DNA of 64,000 nt from the NCBI RefSeq assembly GCF_013149275.1, contig NZ_JABGNA010000001.1:1116001-1180000 (forward strand), in the 5' to 3' direction. The translations under genes and the position numbers were made by a program. Each line of letters starts with the position of its first letter. Positions within the stretch are counted from its first letter, which is position 1. Below the pieces are notes generated by a model that worked only from the letters and a program-made list of their open reading frames with translations, had not been told where the DNA came from and searched no databases. This DNA is from Mucilaginibacter sp. SG564 (GTDB taxonomy: Bacteria > Bacteroidota > Bacteroidia > Sphingobacteriales > Sphingobacteriaceae). Positions 26,647 through 35,998 of the stretch are shown in pieces.

Positions 26647-28053
26647 TTACCGCCATCCACCACCCAAAGCACGGTACAAATTCACAATGGCTTGCAATTC
26701 CTGCAACCTGTCGCTCACGCCACTAAGTTGCGCTGCCAATAAGTTTTGTTCGGAGGTTAATACATCGGTATAGTTTGTTGCTGAGCTGTAACGTAATAAC
26801 TCCTGTGTATAGTCAACCGATTTTTGCAGTGCGATGATTTGTTTACTGCGGGAATCCTGTTTTTCAACAGCGGTTTCATGAGCATAAAGCGCGTTGGAAA
26901 CTTCCTGTCCGGCTACCAACAATGTTTTCTGGAAACTATTCAGAGCCTCCTGCTGTTGTGCCTGGGCGGTACGTAATCTGGCTTTATTGATACCCTGGTT
27001 AAAAATAGGTTGCGCTATACCAGCCACTGCGTTATAAAATATTGATTTGTCAAAAAAATCTTTCAAAGTCAAGCTTGAGAGACCTCCGGAAGCGGTTATG
27101 GTAAATGACGGGTAAAAATAAGTCCGCGCCAGGTTGGTATTCTCAAAGGCCGCCCTGAAAGCATATTCACTTTGCTGCACATCCGGGCGGTTGGTTAGCA
27201 ATTGTGTAGGGATACCCGTTTGCAGTTCGGTGGTTACCTTTTGATCGGCTAATGTACTGCGGGTAATTGGGCCCGGGCCCCTCGAAAGTAAAATATCCAG
27301 TGCGTTCTCCGTCTCGCGAATGCTGCGTTTAATGTCAGGAATAGATACTTCGGCGGCATAACGGTTAGCCTCGCTCTGCACCACAGCCGCGCCATTAACC
27401 ACGGCCCCTTTTTTGAGCTCCTTCATGGTCTCCACATCCTGAATCCGGTTTTTAAGCGTTTGCTGAGTAATTTCCAATTGCTTATCCAGAGCCAACAGGC
27501 TGAAATAGTTATTGGCAATATCCGCTATCAGCTGGGTTTGCACCGCTCTTTTGGCGGCATCACTTTGTAAAAAACTGGCCAGGGCGGCTCTTTTGGTGCT
27601 GCTTAGTTTACCCCAAATATCGGCCTCCCACGAAGTACTTAAATTGGCCTGATAGGTGGTAGTGAGGGTATTGATGTCGATACCTTCCGGGAAATTCAAC
27701 CCGGCTTGCGATTGTTTTGACCGGGTAACGCTCACATTGCCACTTAAGCTGGGGAGAAAGGCGGCTTTGCTTTGGCGCAGGGTTGCCTGCGCTTCCAATA
27801 TCTTTTGTACCGCGGTTTTCAGATCGAGGTTATTGTTCAAGCCTTCCTGTATCAATGATCTCAATACAGTATCCGCAAAAAGGTTTTGCCAGGGCATCGA
27901 GGCCATGGTGGTCGTATCAGTCGACTGGCTACCGCGATAAAGACCTTCAGTATTTACATCCGGGCGTTTATAGCTTTTGGTAACGCGGCAGGACAGCAGC
28001 ACTCCCGAAAGCGAGACAAATAGTAATATATATTTTAAACAATTTTTGTTCAT
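26647..28053 (-). CDS. Outer-membrane efflux lipoprotein (NodT/OprM-type OMF)
   Basis: A 468-residue lipoprotein that forms the outer-membrane channel of an RND pump. The N-terminal signal ends at LSGVLLSCRVTKSYKRP with the lipid Cys. Two long duplicated helical parts typical of TolC-family proteins follow (NNLDLKTAVQKILEAQATLR, and IFNQGINKARLRTAQAQQQ). The frame opens further upstream at 28122, but the ATG at 28053 begins right before the lipoprotein signal and leaves a 22-base gap to the RND gene. It is the last gene of the operon MFP-RND-OMF. Confidence 0.92.
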   Translation of the reverse strand: MNKNCLKYILLFVSLSGVLLSCRVTKSYKRPDVNTEGLYRGSQSTDTTTMASMPWQNLFADTVLRSLIQEGLNNNLDLKTAVQKILEAQATLRQSKAAFLPSLSGNVSVTRSKQSQAGLNFPEGIDINTLTTTYQANLSTSWEADIWGKLSSTKRAALASFLQSDAAKRAVQTQLIADIANNYFSLLALDKQLEITQQTLKNRIQDVETMKELKKGAVVNGAAVVQSEANRYAAEVSIPDIKRSIRETENALDILLSRGPGPITRSTLADQKVTTELQTGIPTQLLTNRPDVQQSEYAFRAAFENTNLARTYFYPSFTITASGGLSSLTLKDFFDKSIFYNAVAGIAQPIFNQGINKARLRTAQAQQQEALNSFQKTLLVAGQEVSNALYAHETAVEKQDSRSKQIIALQKSVDYTQELLRYSSATNYTDVLTSEQNLLAAQLSGVSDRLQELQAIVNLYRALGGGWR

Positions 28054-28075
28054 GGCGATGTTTTTAATTGATGGA

Positions 28076-31000
28076 TCAATGAGCGGGTTTGAGTTCAACC
28101 GCTTCATCCTCATCGTCGTCATTATCTTGTTTCGGTGGGCCGCTTACCCTTTCCTGCAAATGCTGGAAGATGATAAACAACACCGGGATCACAAACACCC
28201 CAAATATGGTTCCTACAAACATACCACCCACTGCCCCTGTACCTATAGATTTATTGCCATTAGCCCCTGCTCCTGTTGAAAACATCAAAGGCATAATACC
28301 AAATATAAAAGCAAAGGAGGTCATCAGGATGGGGCGTAAACGGGCTTCGGCACCTGCAATAGCTGCTGGTATCAGTTCCATACCCGCTCGTCGTCTTTCC
28401 AAAGCAAACTCAACAATCAGGATGGCATTTTTGGCCAGCAAACCAATGAGCATGATAAGGGAGATCTGCAGGTAAATGTTACTTTCGATACCGAATATCT
28501 TGGCAAACAGGTAAGTTCCCGACAAACCGACAGGCAAGGAGAGCAATACCGCGAAAGGCAGAATATAGCTTTCATATTGGGCGCTTAATAAAAAGTACAC
28601 AAACACCAGGCAAAGCATAAATATATAAGCCGATTGCGTGCCTGCGGTTAACTCTTCCCGCGTTAAACCGGAAAATTCATAACCATAACCCGCAGGCAGG
28701 CTCTCCAAAGCAACCTCTTTAATGGCCTTGATGGCATCGCCCGTACTAAAACCCGGCTTAGGTTGGCCCGAAACGGATATGGCCGTAAACAGGTTAAATC
28801 GTGAAATAGACTCAGGCCCAAATACTCTTTTCAATGAAATAAAGGAAGTTATAGGCGCCATCGTACCCGCGCTGTTGCGTACAAATATTTTGCTTAAACC
28901 TGCCTCCGTAGCCCGGTAATCATAATCGGCCTGCACCATTACACGGTATTGTTTACCAAATTGATTAAAGTTAGAAGCATATAAACCGCCATAGTACCCC
29001 TGCAGCGTATTCAATACCGAATTTACCGTTACACCGGCTTCTTTACATTTGGCTACATTAACATCAACCTGGTATTGAGGAAAATTGGGGTTGAAGGATG
29101 AATTAAGGCTTTGAATTTCGGGGCGCTTGCTAAGGGCCGCTATAAAGTCGTTACTTACTTTAAACAATTCATTCACGGTATGCCCGCCTTTATCCTGCAG
29201 CTGAAACTCAAAACCATCACTGTTACCAAAGCCATTTAAGGTTGGTGGCGAAAAATAAAACACATTAGCTTCCCGCATTCCACTGGTTTTGCCATAAAGC
29301 TGACCAATAATACCTTCCTGGCTGTCGCTTTTTGATTTACGCTTATCCCAGGTTTTCAGTTTCATGATCACCATGGCGTAAGCGCTGCCATTACCTGCAA
29401 TAAAGTTAAACCCAACCAGTTTCAAGGTACTCACCACAGCCGGAAAGGTATGTCCAATGCTATCGATCTTATTGGCAACCGCATCTGTGCGTTCCATGGA
29501 CGATGCCGGGGGCAGACTAATAGCCGCGAATACAACGCCCTGGTCTTCATTAGGCACAAAACTGGATGGCGTGGTTTTGATCAGGTAAATAAGAACAGAA
29601 GCAAATACGGCTATGGCGGCTACCGCTATCCACTTTTTATGCGCCAGGAACCCTACCGACTTTTTATACTTACCGCTTACCGCATCAAAAGCGGTATTAA
29701 ATATCACGTAGAAATGATTGATAAAACCATGCTTCTTGGTGCCTTTTTCGTGCGGTTTTAAGAACAGGGCGCACAAAGCCGGACTAAGCGTTAAGGCGTT
29801 GATGGCCGATAACATAATAGCTACTGCCAGCGTAATACCAAATTGCTTATAAAATACACCGGTAGAGCCAGATATGAAAGTTACCGGTAGAAACACTGCC
29901 GACATCACCAATGTAATGGAAACTATAGCGCCTGATATCTCGCTCATCGCATCAATAGATGCTTTTCGGGCCGACTTATAGCCTATATCGAGTTTAGCGT
30001 GTACGGCTTCCACCACCACAATGGCGTCATCCACCACAATACCGATGGCCAGCACCAATGCGAATAAGGTGAGCAGGTTAATAGTAAAGCCAAATAAGTT
30101 GAGGAAAAAGAAAGTACCCACAATAGCTACCGGAACCGCAATAGCCGGGATCAGTGTAGACCGGAAATCCTGCAGGAACACAAACACTACGATAAATACC
30201 AATATAAATGCTTCAATGAGTGTGCTGATCACTTTTTCTATCGAGGCATCCAAAACCTCATTGGCATCAACCAGGTAAGCGATCTTCATTCCTTTAGGAA
30301 AGGTTTCGGCAGCCGCATCCAGGATCTTTTTTGATTCATTGATCACATCGCGGGCGTTTGATCCCGCCGTTTGGCTAATGGCCACACCTACTGATGGTTT
30401 ACCATCAGTAATGATATGAAACGAATAATCCAGCGAGCCTAATTCAACCCGGGCCACATCATTCAACCGCAGCAATTGCCCATTGCCCACCGATTTAATG
30501 ATCATGTTGCCAAACTCAGCGGCAGATTGTAAACGCCCTTTGTACCTGATCACATATTGAAAAGATTGATTGCTGTTTTCGCCGAATTTACCTGGCGCAG
30601 CTTCTATATTCTGCTCGTTAAGCACATCGGTAATATCATCAGGCACTAAACCATATCGCGACATCACATCCGGTTTTAGCCAGATACGCATGGAATAATC
30701 CCGGGAGCCAAACACTTCAGCGGTACCCACACCGGTTACACGTTGTATTTGCGGCACCAGGTTTATCTTGGCATAGTTTTGCAAAAAGGTTTCGTCGTAC
30801 GTTTTATTGTCACTGTATAAGGAAAAAATAACCAGGTTGCTGCTCTGGCTTTTGGCCACCGTAACACCCGATTGCGTAACAACCAGCGGCAATAAACTGG
30901 TTGCCCTTGATACCCTGTTCTGCACGTTCACCGCGGCCAGATCAGGATTGGTACCTACTTTAAAGTATACCGTGATCGATGCAGAGCCATCATTAGAGGC

Positions 31001-31243
31001 AGACGAAGTCATGTAGGTCATGTTCTCCACCCCATTGATCTGCTCTTCCATCGGGATGATCACGCTTTTAAGTACCACATCGGCATTAGCGCCATTATAA
31101 AAAGCAGACACGTTTACCGTTGGCGGCGCTATATCCGGGTATTGTGAAATTGGCAAGTTAATAAGGCCCAGTATACCCAGTATCAGCAGTAAAACGGATA
31201 TAACAGTTGATAATACCGGGCGTTCTATGAATTTTTTAAGCAT
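28076..31243 (-). CDS. RND efflux pump inner-membrane subunit (AcrB/HAE1 type)
   Basis: A 1055-residue proton-driven drug exporter. The start MLKKFIERPVLSTVISVLLL is typical. GIVVDDAIVVVEAVH (about residue 405) holds the two proton-relay Asp residues of helix 4, and LLAKNAILIVEFA (about 960) holds the relay Lys of helix 10. Porter-domain motifs such as SQYPDIAPPTVNV and ANVFYFSPPTLNGFG also appear. It sits between the membrane-fusion and outer-membrane genes. The C-terminus has an acidic DNDDDEDE stretch. The transported compounds are not evident. Confidence 0.95.
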   Translation of the reverse strand: MLKKFIERPVLSTVISVLLLILGILGLINLPISQYPDIAPPTVNVSAFYNGANADVVLKSVIIPMEEQINGVENMTYMTSSASNDGSASITVYFKVGTNPDLAAVNVQNRVSRATSLLPLVVTQSGVTVAKSQSSNLVIFSLYSDNKTYDETFLQNYAKINLVPQIQRVTGVGTAEVFGSRDYSMRIWLKPDVMSRYGLVPDDITDVLNEQNIEAAPGKFGENSNQSFQYVIRYKGRLQSAAEFGNMIIKSVGNGQLLRLNDVARVELGSLDYSFHIITDGKPSVGVAISQTAGSNARDVINESKKILDAAAETFPKGMKIAYLVDANEVLDASIEKVISTLIEAFILVFIVVFVFLQDFRSTLIPAIAVPVAIVGTFFFLNLFGFTINLLTLFALVLAIGIVVDDAIVVVEAVHAKLDIGYKSARKASIDAMSEISGAIVSITLVMSAVFLPVTFISGSTGVFYKQFGITLAVAIMLSAINALTLSPALCALFLKPHEKGTKKHGFINHFYVIFNTAFDAVSGKYKKSVGFLAHKKWIAVAAIAVFASVLIYLIKTTPSSFVPNEDQGVVFAAISLPPASSMERTDAVANKIDSIGHTFPAVVSTLKLVGFNFIAGNGSAYAMVIMKLKTWDKRKSKSDSQEGIIGQLYGKTSGMREANVFYFSPPTLNGFGNSDGFEFQLQDKGGHTVNELFKVSNDFIAALSKRPEIQSLNSSFNPNFPQYQVDVNVAKCKEAGVTVNSVLNTLQGYYGGLYASNFNQFGKQYRVMVQADYDYRATEAGLSKIFVRNSAGTMAPITSFISLKRVFGPESISRFNLFTAISVSGQPKPGFSTGDAIKAIKEVALESLPAGYGYEFSGLTREELTAGTQSAYIFMLCLVFVYFLLSAQYESYILPFAVLLSLPVGLSGTYLFAKIFGIESNIYLQISLIMLIGLLAKNAILIVEFALERRRAGMELIPAAIAGAEARLRPILMTSFAFIFGIMPLMFSTGAGANGNKSIGTGAVGGMFVGTIFGVFVIPVLFIIFQHLQERVSGPPKQDNDDDEDEAVELKPAH

Positions 31244-31279
31244 ACAATTGCTTTAACAGGATTGATAAATTAAACTCCA

Positions 31280-32491
31280 CTATTTAAGGTTGCCATAAAC
31301 AGATGCCTCACTAACCGGATTGACTTTTATGGTGGTTCCATCCGGCAAATTATTGGCGCTTTCCAGCACTATTTTATCGCCGGCATGCAAACCGTCGGTA
31401 ACTACGTAAAACTGACCAGCGGTGTTATCCATCACCTGAATAGCTACGTTCTTGATCTTGTTCTGTTTATCAACCAAGTAAACAAAGCGTTTATCCTGCA
31501 GTTCATAAGTGGCTCTTTGTGGTACCAGCAAACCCGATTTAATCGTGTTGGGGATTCTAACCGAAGCGCTACTGCCACTACGGATAATACCCCGTGGATT
31601 TACAAAATCGGCACGTACATTGGCAGCGCCTGTAGCGGTATTAATTAATCCGTTCACCGTTTCAACACGGCCTGTATGCTCGTAAGTAGTACCATCAGGA
31701 AGTATAAGCAGCACATTGGGTAGTTTGCTTAATTTTGATTTGAAGGAGGTTGTACCTGCGCTATCCTTGCTAAAATCAAGTAATTGTTTTTCGTTCAGCG
31801 CGAAATAGGCGTAAATATTGGAGGTGTTATAAACTGTAGTTAAAGGATCTGTTGTGGTACTGGTTATCAAACTACCCAATTTATAAGGCAGCGAACCAAT
31901 AACGCCATTTACCGGACTGGTTATGGTAGTATATCCCAAATTAACCTGCGCGTTTACCAACGCAGCCTTTGCTTGTGCTAAAGCGGCTGCTTTTGACTGC
32001 TGTGTATATTCTGCCGATTCCAGCTCGTAATGACTGATGATATCTTTTTCAACCAGGGGTTTTACTTTATTTACCTGCATTTTGGCCAGGCTCAGATCGG
32101 CCTCCGCTGTTTTAATACCTGCTTGCGCGGTACGTACATCCTGCTCATATTGCGGGGCATTGATCTTAAAAAGCAATTGGCCCTTTTTTACGATAGAACC
32201 TTCGTCTACGTATATTTTTTCTACGTAACCATCTACTTTGGGTCTGATCTCGATATTCTGTTGCCCCTGGATACTTGCCGGGTAATCCACATTTAAAGTA
32301 GCCGACCGTGGCTGAAGGGTAAGTACTTTATAATCCAACACCTGTGCTCCTTCCTGCCCGCCGGCTGCCTGTTTGTTTTTATTCCCGCAGGAACTAAATA
32401 TAGCTGCCAGTAAGGCAGCGGTAAAAAATACAGCCCTATTCTGAGGCGAAAGTACATAGTAAGTTTTGCAGAAAGGTTTTAAAAGCATCAT
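31280..32491 (-). CDS. RND efflux periplasmic adaptor (membrane fusion protein)
   Basis: A 403-residue lipoprotein (lipid Cys in FSSCGNKN). A barrel-sandwich part (IRPKVDGYVEKIYVDEGSIV and VNLGYTTITSPVNGVIG), a coiled-coil hairpin between them, and a beta-barrel/membrane-proximal part (SVRIPNTIKSGLLVPQRA) follow in the usual HlyD/AcrA order. It bridges the RND pump and the outer-membrane factor. It is the first gene of the pump operon, 36 bases before the RND gene, and starts 127 bases after the end of the histidine kinase gene. Confidence 0.93.
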   Translation of the reverse strand: MMLLKPFCKTYYVLSPQNRAVFFTAALLAAIFSSCGNKNKQAAGGQEGAQVLDYKVLTLQPRSATLNVDYPASIQGQQNIEIRPKVDGYVEKIYVDEGSIVKKGQLLFKINAPQYEQDVRTAQAGIKTAEADLSLAKMQVNKVKPLVEKDIISHYELESAEYTQQSKAAALAQAKAALVNAQVNLGYTTITSPVNGVIGSLPYKLGSLITSTTTDPLTTVYNTSNIYAYFALNEKQLLDFSKDSAGTTSFKSKLSKLPNVLLILPDGTTYEHTGRVETVNGLINTATGAANVRADFVNPRGIIRSGSSASVRIPNTIKSGLLVPQRATYELQDKRFVYLVDKQNKIKNVAIQVMDNTAGQFYVVTDGLHAGDKIVLESANNLPDGTTIKVNPVSEASVYGNLK

Positions 32492-32618
32492 AAGTAAAAT
32501 AATCGTGAAAATATAGCGCGTAAGGATTTACGCCGCTAAATACGGCATTAATTAGGTTTTTTGACTGTTAAATATAGTTAATGTTACAGCTTATTTTAAA
32601 ATCGCGCAGATGTAAAGA

Positions 32619-34676
32619 TCAGACGTCGATTAAAATGGCTTTTATTTTTTGGTCAAGATCATGCGCGTCAAAAGGCTTTGCCACAAAATCGTTCATGCCA
32701 TGATCGATACACTTTTCCATTACTTCCCGGGTGGCATGGGCGGTTATCGCAATAATGGGAATAGTATTTTTGCCATTATCCTCGCCTCTGATCGCCGCGG
32801 TTGCCTCATAGCCATTTAATTGGGGCATATCCAGATCCATCAGTATAATATCGTAATGATTCTGCTGTAATTTCTCCAATGCCTGTTTTCCATTATCAAC
32901 AGCATCAACAAAATAACCACGCTTTTCCAATACTTTAATGATCAGCAACTGATTCAAATGATTATCATCTGCAACCAGTACCCGGGTATTTTTCGTTTCA
33001 TTTTCCGGTATGCAGCTATCCGGTGTATTATGAGTTATTGATTGTTCAGCAATTACCGCATATTTGTCAAAAGGAAGCAAAAACCTGAAATCGGAGCCTT
33101 CGGGTGTACTGGTTTTGATAAATATATCCCCGCCATGCAGGTCGACCAGGTGTTTGGCCATGCTCAATCCAAGGCCAATACCGCCTAACCCCTTATTTTG
33201 CCTGAATTGGTCAAGGCTTTCAAATATTTTATCCTGCTTTTCTGCGGGGATACCTATACCGGTGTCCTGAATACTGAAACCTATCCAAATCACATCCTCG
33301 GTATCGTCAATAACGTATGTCTCCACCAAAACAGAACCTTTAGTGGTAAATTTCACCGCGTTGGAAAGCAGGTTTAATAATATATGGCTTAAACGCATCT
33401 CATCGCCCAAAACCAGGTACGGAACGTCTGTATCAATGCGATAATTTATTGCCAGCGCTTTTTTATTAACTTCCGGTTTTAACATAGCCACCGCGTTGTG
33501 CACTACATCACGAATGCTTACAGGCTGCTTTTCCAATTGTACGTTGCCAGATCCAATCTTCGATAGGTCAAGAATATTATTAAGCAAACCTTTTAAAAAC
33601 TCACCCGATTTCATAATAGCCCTGATATACTCTTTTTGCTCGGTATTCATTTCTGATTCTTGCAACAAGCCGGCAAAACCCATAATAGCATTCATCGGCG
33701 TTAAAATTTCATGGTTCATATTGGCAATGAACACCTGCTTAATTTTTTCAGATGCCTCTGCCCTTTCCAGTTGCCGGCGCTCTTTAACCTTGGCGTTTTT
33801 CAACTCGTATATAGTATGCTCCAATTTATCGGTCATTTGGTTAAAGGCGGTTGCCAAAATACCAATTTCATCCTTTGAATAAACTTTTACCCGGGTATCA
33901 AACTCCTCTTCTGACACTTTTTTAGCCCCGGAGATAATTTCTTTAATGCCTTTTTGCATACCATTGCTTATAGATATAGCGATCAGTATCCCCGTTAGTT
34001 CAACAGTAAATGCCAAACCAATTAGAATTTTAAGTACAAGGCTTTCAAACCATCGCGACCCTTCACCTAAACTATAGGAAAAGCCATCTTCCATTGGCGT
34101 AAACTCGGCATCGATTGCAGAAATGTATTCTAAAAACTGTTGAGTTTCTAATGCAGTTGTAGTTCCGGATAGCACTTTATCATGTAGTTGCTTGCTCACG
34201 GGGATCAGCTTTATCAATACTCCCTCGGCCTTTTTCCAATAAAAAATGGTCTGCTTTAGATATTTCACCTGATTAAACCGCAGCATTAATTTAATCATAC
34301 CGTCAATATCATTCGGATGATTACGACCTTCCAGGAAACCTAATCGGGCTGCATCGTAATCTGGAGGCATTCTTTCAAGGGCAGTACGAGCTGCACCATC
34401 CCCCAGTGGAACTTTTAAAAATTGCTGAAAAGCCTGATAATCCTGTTCATTGTGTGAATAAGCGTAGACTTTTAAATGGGATAAAGCATCTTTTTGCGCC
34501 TTTGACCAAAGCCCCTCCCCGCCAACATATGACCTAACTGCCGAGAGTGTTTTTATGGCAAAACTAAGCGTAAATAACTCTATTATAATCAGAAAAGCCA
34601 TTATACCTATAGTAAAATATAATTTCTTCGCGATCGGAATATCCCTAAACCACTTCACTAAAAAGAATGACTGCAT
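32619..34676 (-). CDS. Hybrid sensor histidine kinase (HAMP-HisKA-HATPase-REC)
   Basis: A 685-residue membrane kinase. It has a first membrane helix at about 20-40, a periplasmic sensing part of about 170 residues (41-211, not a recognised domain), a second helix at about 212-235, HAMP (about 240-290), HisKA with His322 in NHEILTPMN, an ATPase domain (LLSNAVKFT, DTGIGIP, GIGLGLSMAK), and a C-terminal receiver with phospho-acceptor Asp614 (ILMDLDMPQLNG). No separate regulator or DNA-binding domain is nearby. It lies directly upstream of the efflux operon on the same strand and may respond to the same stress; this is inference. Confidence 0.9.
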   Translation of the reverse strand: MQSFFLVKWFRDIPIAKKLYFTIGIMAFLIIIELFTLSFAIKTLSAVRSYVGGEGLWSKAQKDALSHLKVYAYSHNEQDYQAFQQFLKVPLGDGAARTALERMPPDYDAARLGFLEGRNHPNDIDGMIKLMLRFNQVKYLKQTIFYWKKAEGVLIKLIPVSKQLHDKVLSGTTTALETQQFLEYISAIDAEFTPMEDGFSYSLGEGSRWFESLVLKILIGLAFTVELTGILIAISISNGMQKGIKEIISGAKKVSEEEFDTRVKVYSKDEIGILATAFNQMTDKLEHTIYELKNAKVKERRQLERAEASEKIKQVFIANMNHEILTPMNAIMGFAGLLQESEMNTEQKEYIRAIMKSGEFLKGLLNNILDLSKIGSGNVQLEKQPVSIRDVVHNAVAMLKPEVNKKALAINYRIDTDVPYLVLGDEMRLSHILLNLLSNAVKFTTKGSVLVETYVIDDTEDVIWIGFSIQDTGIGIPAEKQDKIFESLDQFRQNKGLGGIGLGLSMAKHLVDLHGGDIFIKTSTPEGSDFRFLLPFDKYAVIAEQSITHNTPDSCIPENETKNTRVLVADDNHLNQLLIIKVLEKRGYFVDAVDNGKQALEKLQQNHYDIILMDLDMPQLNGYEATAAIRGEDNGKNTIPIIAITAHATREVMEKCIDHGMNDFVAKPFDAHDLDQKIKAILIDV

Positions 34677-34815
34677 GCCGTGATAAGCGTTCCATGTTTT
34701 AACCTCTAAAAGTAATTTAAACTAAATTGTTATTTCTATTCATAAATTACAGAACAGTTCATTTTATTCACTATAAAAACCTGCTATTAACAGGCAAATC
34801 TATAAACACAAAACC

Positions 34816-34848
34816 AAAGAAGGCCTCCTACCGGTGGCCTTCTTTTAT
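34816..34848. terminator. Intrinsic terminator at the end of the B12 operon
   Basis: AAAGAAGGCC (34816-34825) pairs with GGCCTTCTTT (34836-34845), with T-rich sequence on both sides. It lies 29 bases after the last lipoprotein stop codon on the minus strand. Confidence 0.78.
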
Positions 34849-34873
34849 AAACAGAACTATACTTATTTAAATA

Positions 34874-35974
34874 TTAATGAAATACGAAGGTAGCCGGGAA
34901 ATAATAGCCTGTATAGGGGATATCCTTAGTTTGAGATCCGCTTGATGCATCATAAAAAAACAGGTCGTTTACACTGTAGTTAATACCATACCCGGATTTT
35001 ACCGTACTCACTACCAACTGATTCAATTTGGCATTAAAAGCCAAACCTGCGCCATACAATTCCTTGCCGGCTGGTACGGTTATAAAAGGAGTGGTAAATG
35101 AAGTACTATTGCCTGGGGTATATTTATAGATTTCGGTACCACCGCTATATGGGCCATTTTTAGCCAGGAAAATAGTATTCTCGGTGGTAGAGGCTGCAAT
35201 GGAGCCTGGATGCCAAGCACCCCATGAACCATTAACAGTAAATGGCACAGTGATATTTTGTACATCAAGCGTTGCGGGGTCTATACGCACCAACTGGTTG
35301 CCGCCTGCCGCCCATATAGCACCATCTTTGCTACGGGCGAATGCTACTTCTAAGCCAGGAATAGTTTTAGCAATGGTATAGTTAGAGGCGTTTAGTACCA
35401 CTACCCCGGCCGATTGTGATAGCGCGAATACATAATTACCTGCTTTGATCAGGTCACCTACCTCGCCGCTCACACCGCTGATCTTTGTACCCAGTTTAAC
35501 CGTTTGCAGATTAAGCTGATAAATACCATCACCTGTACTCACTAAACCGGTATTATTATCGATGCCGACAAACGCCCGCCAATCGTTACTACCAGCAGAA
35601 TCTATACGGCCCGTTTCTTTAAGCGACATATCATCAGTTACCACCAGGGGACCGCCTGCTTTTGATAACAGGTACAATTTATGATTATAAACCGTACCGA
35701 ACTCCAATGATGAAGTAGCTGGCAGAAGTGTTTTACCGGGGTTTTCTTTGGTAAATATGCTATCGGTTAAAGTCCCTTTTGCGTAATCGAAAAAGCTTAC
35801 GGAACCCGTACCGTGACCATACCAGCCCTCATTTACTATAAAGAAACCGTTTTCATATTTACCCGGAGGCGCTATTTTAACATCGTGATCCTTTTTACAG
35901 GAAGCGATAGTGGCCATTAACAATACCGGAATAAGATATGTTGATAGCTTTTTTATGGTGAGTTTATTTTTCAT
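34874..35974 (-). CDS. Surface lipoprotein with YncE-like beta-propeller (BtuG-like), copy A
   Basis: A 366-residue lipoprotein (lipid Cys26 in IASCKKD). After a short linker it shows propeller-type repeats with KYENGFFIVNEGWYGHGTGS, VFALSQSAGVVVLNASN and LVRIDPATLDVQ. It is closely similar to the next gene (copy B, 35999), including long identical phrases such as WHPGSIAASTTEN, so the pair is a tandem duplication. The DUF5074/YncE propeller and the cobalamin riboswitch far upstream match BtuG, the B12-capturing lipoprotein of Bacteroides. Cobalamin binding is inferred. It is the last gene of the operon. Confidence 0.75.
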   Translation of the reverse strand: MKNKLTIKKLSTYLIPVLLMATIASCKKDHDVKIAPPGKYENGFFIVNEGWYGHGTGSVSFFDYAKGTLTDSIFTKENPGKTLLPATSSLEFGTVYNHKLYLLSKAGGPLVVTDDMSLKETGRIDSAGSNDWRAFVGIDNNTGLVSTGDGIYQLNLQTVKLGTKISGVSGEVGDLIKAGNYVFALSQSAGVVVLNASNYTIAKTIPGLEVAFARSKDGAIWAAGGNQLVRIDPATLDVQNITVPFTVNGSWGAWHPGSIAASTTENTIFLAKNGPYSGGTEIYKYTPGNSTSFTTPFITVPAGKELYGAGLAFNAKLNQLVVSTVKSGYGINYSVNDLFFYDASSGSQTKDIPYTGYYFPATFVFH

Positions 35975-35998
35975 GCTTATTGTTTGTGATATAAAGAA

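Noticed and set aside
28054..28122. N-terminal extension of the outer-membrane factor
   Set aside because: It would overlap the RND gene and hide the lipoprotein signal that begins at 28053.
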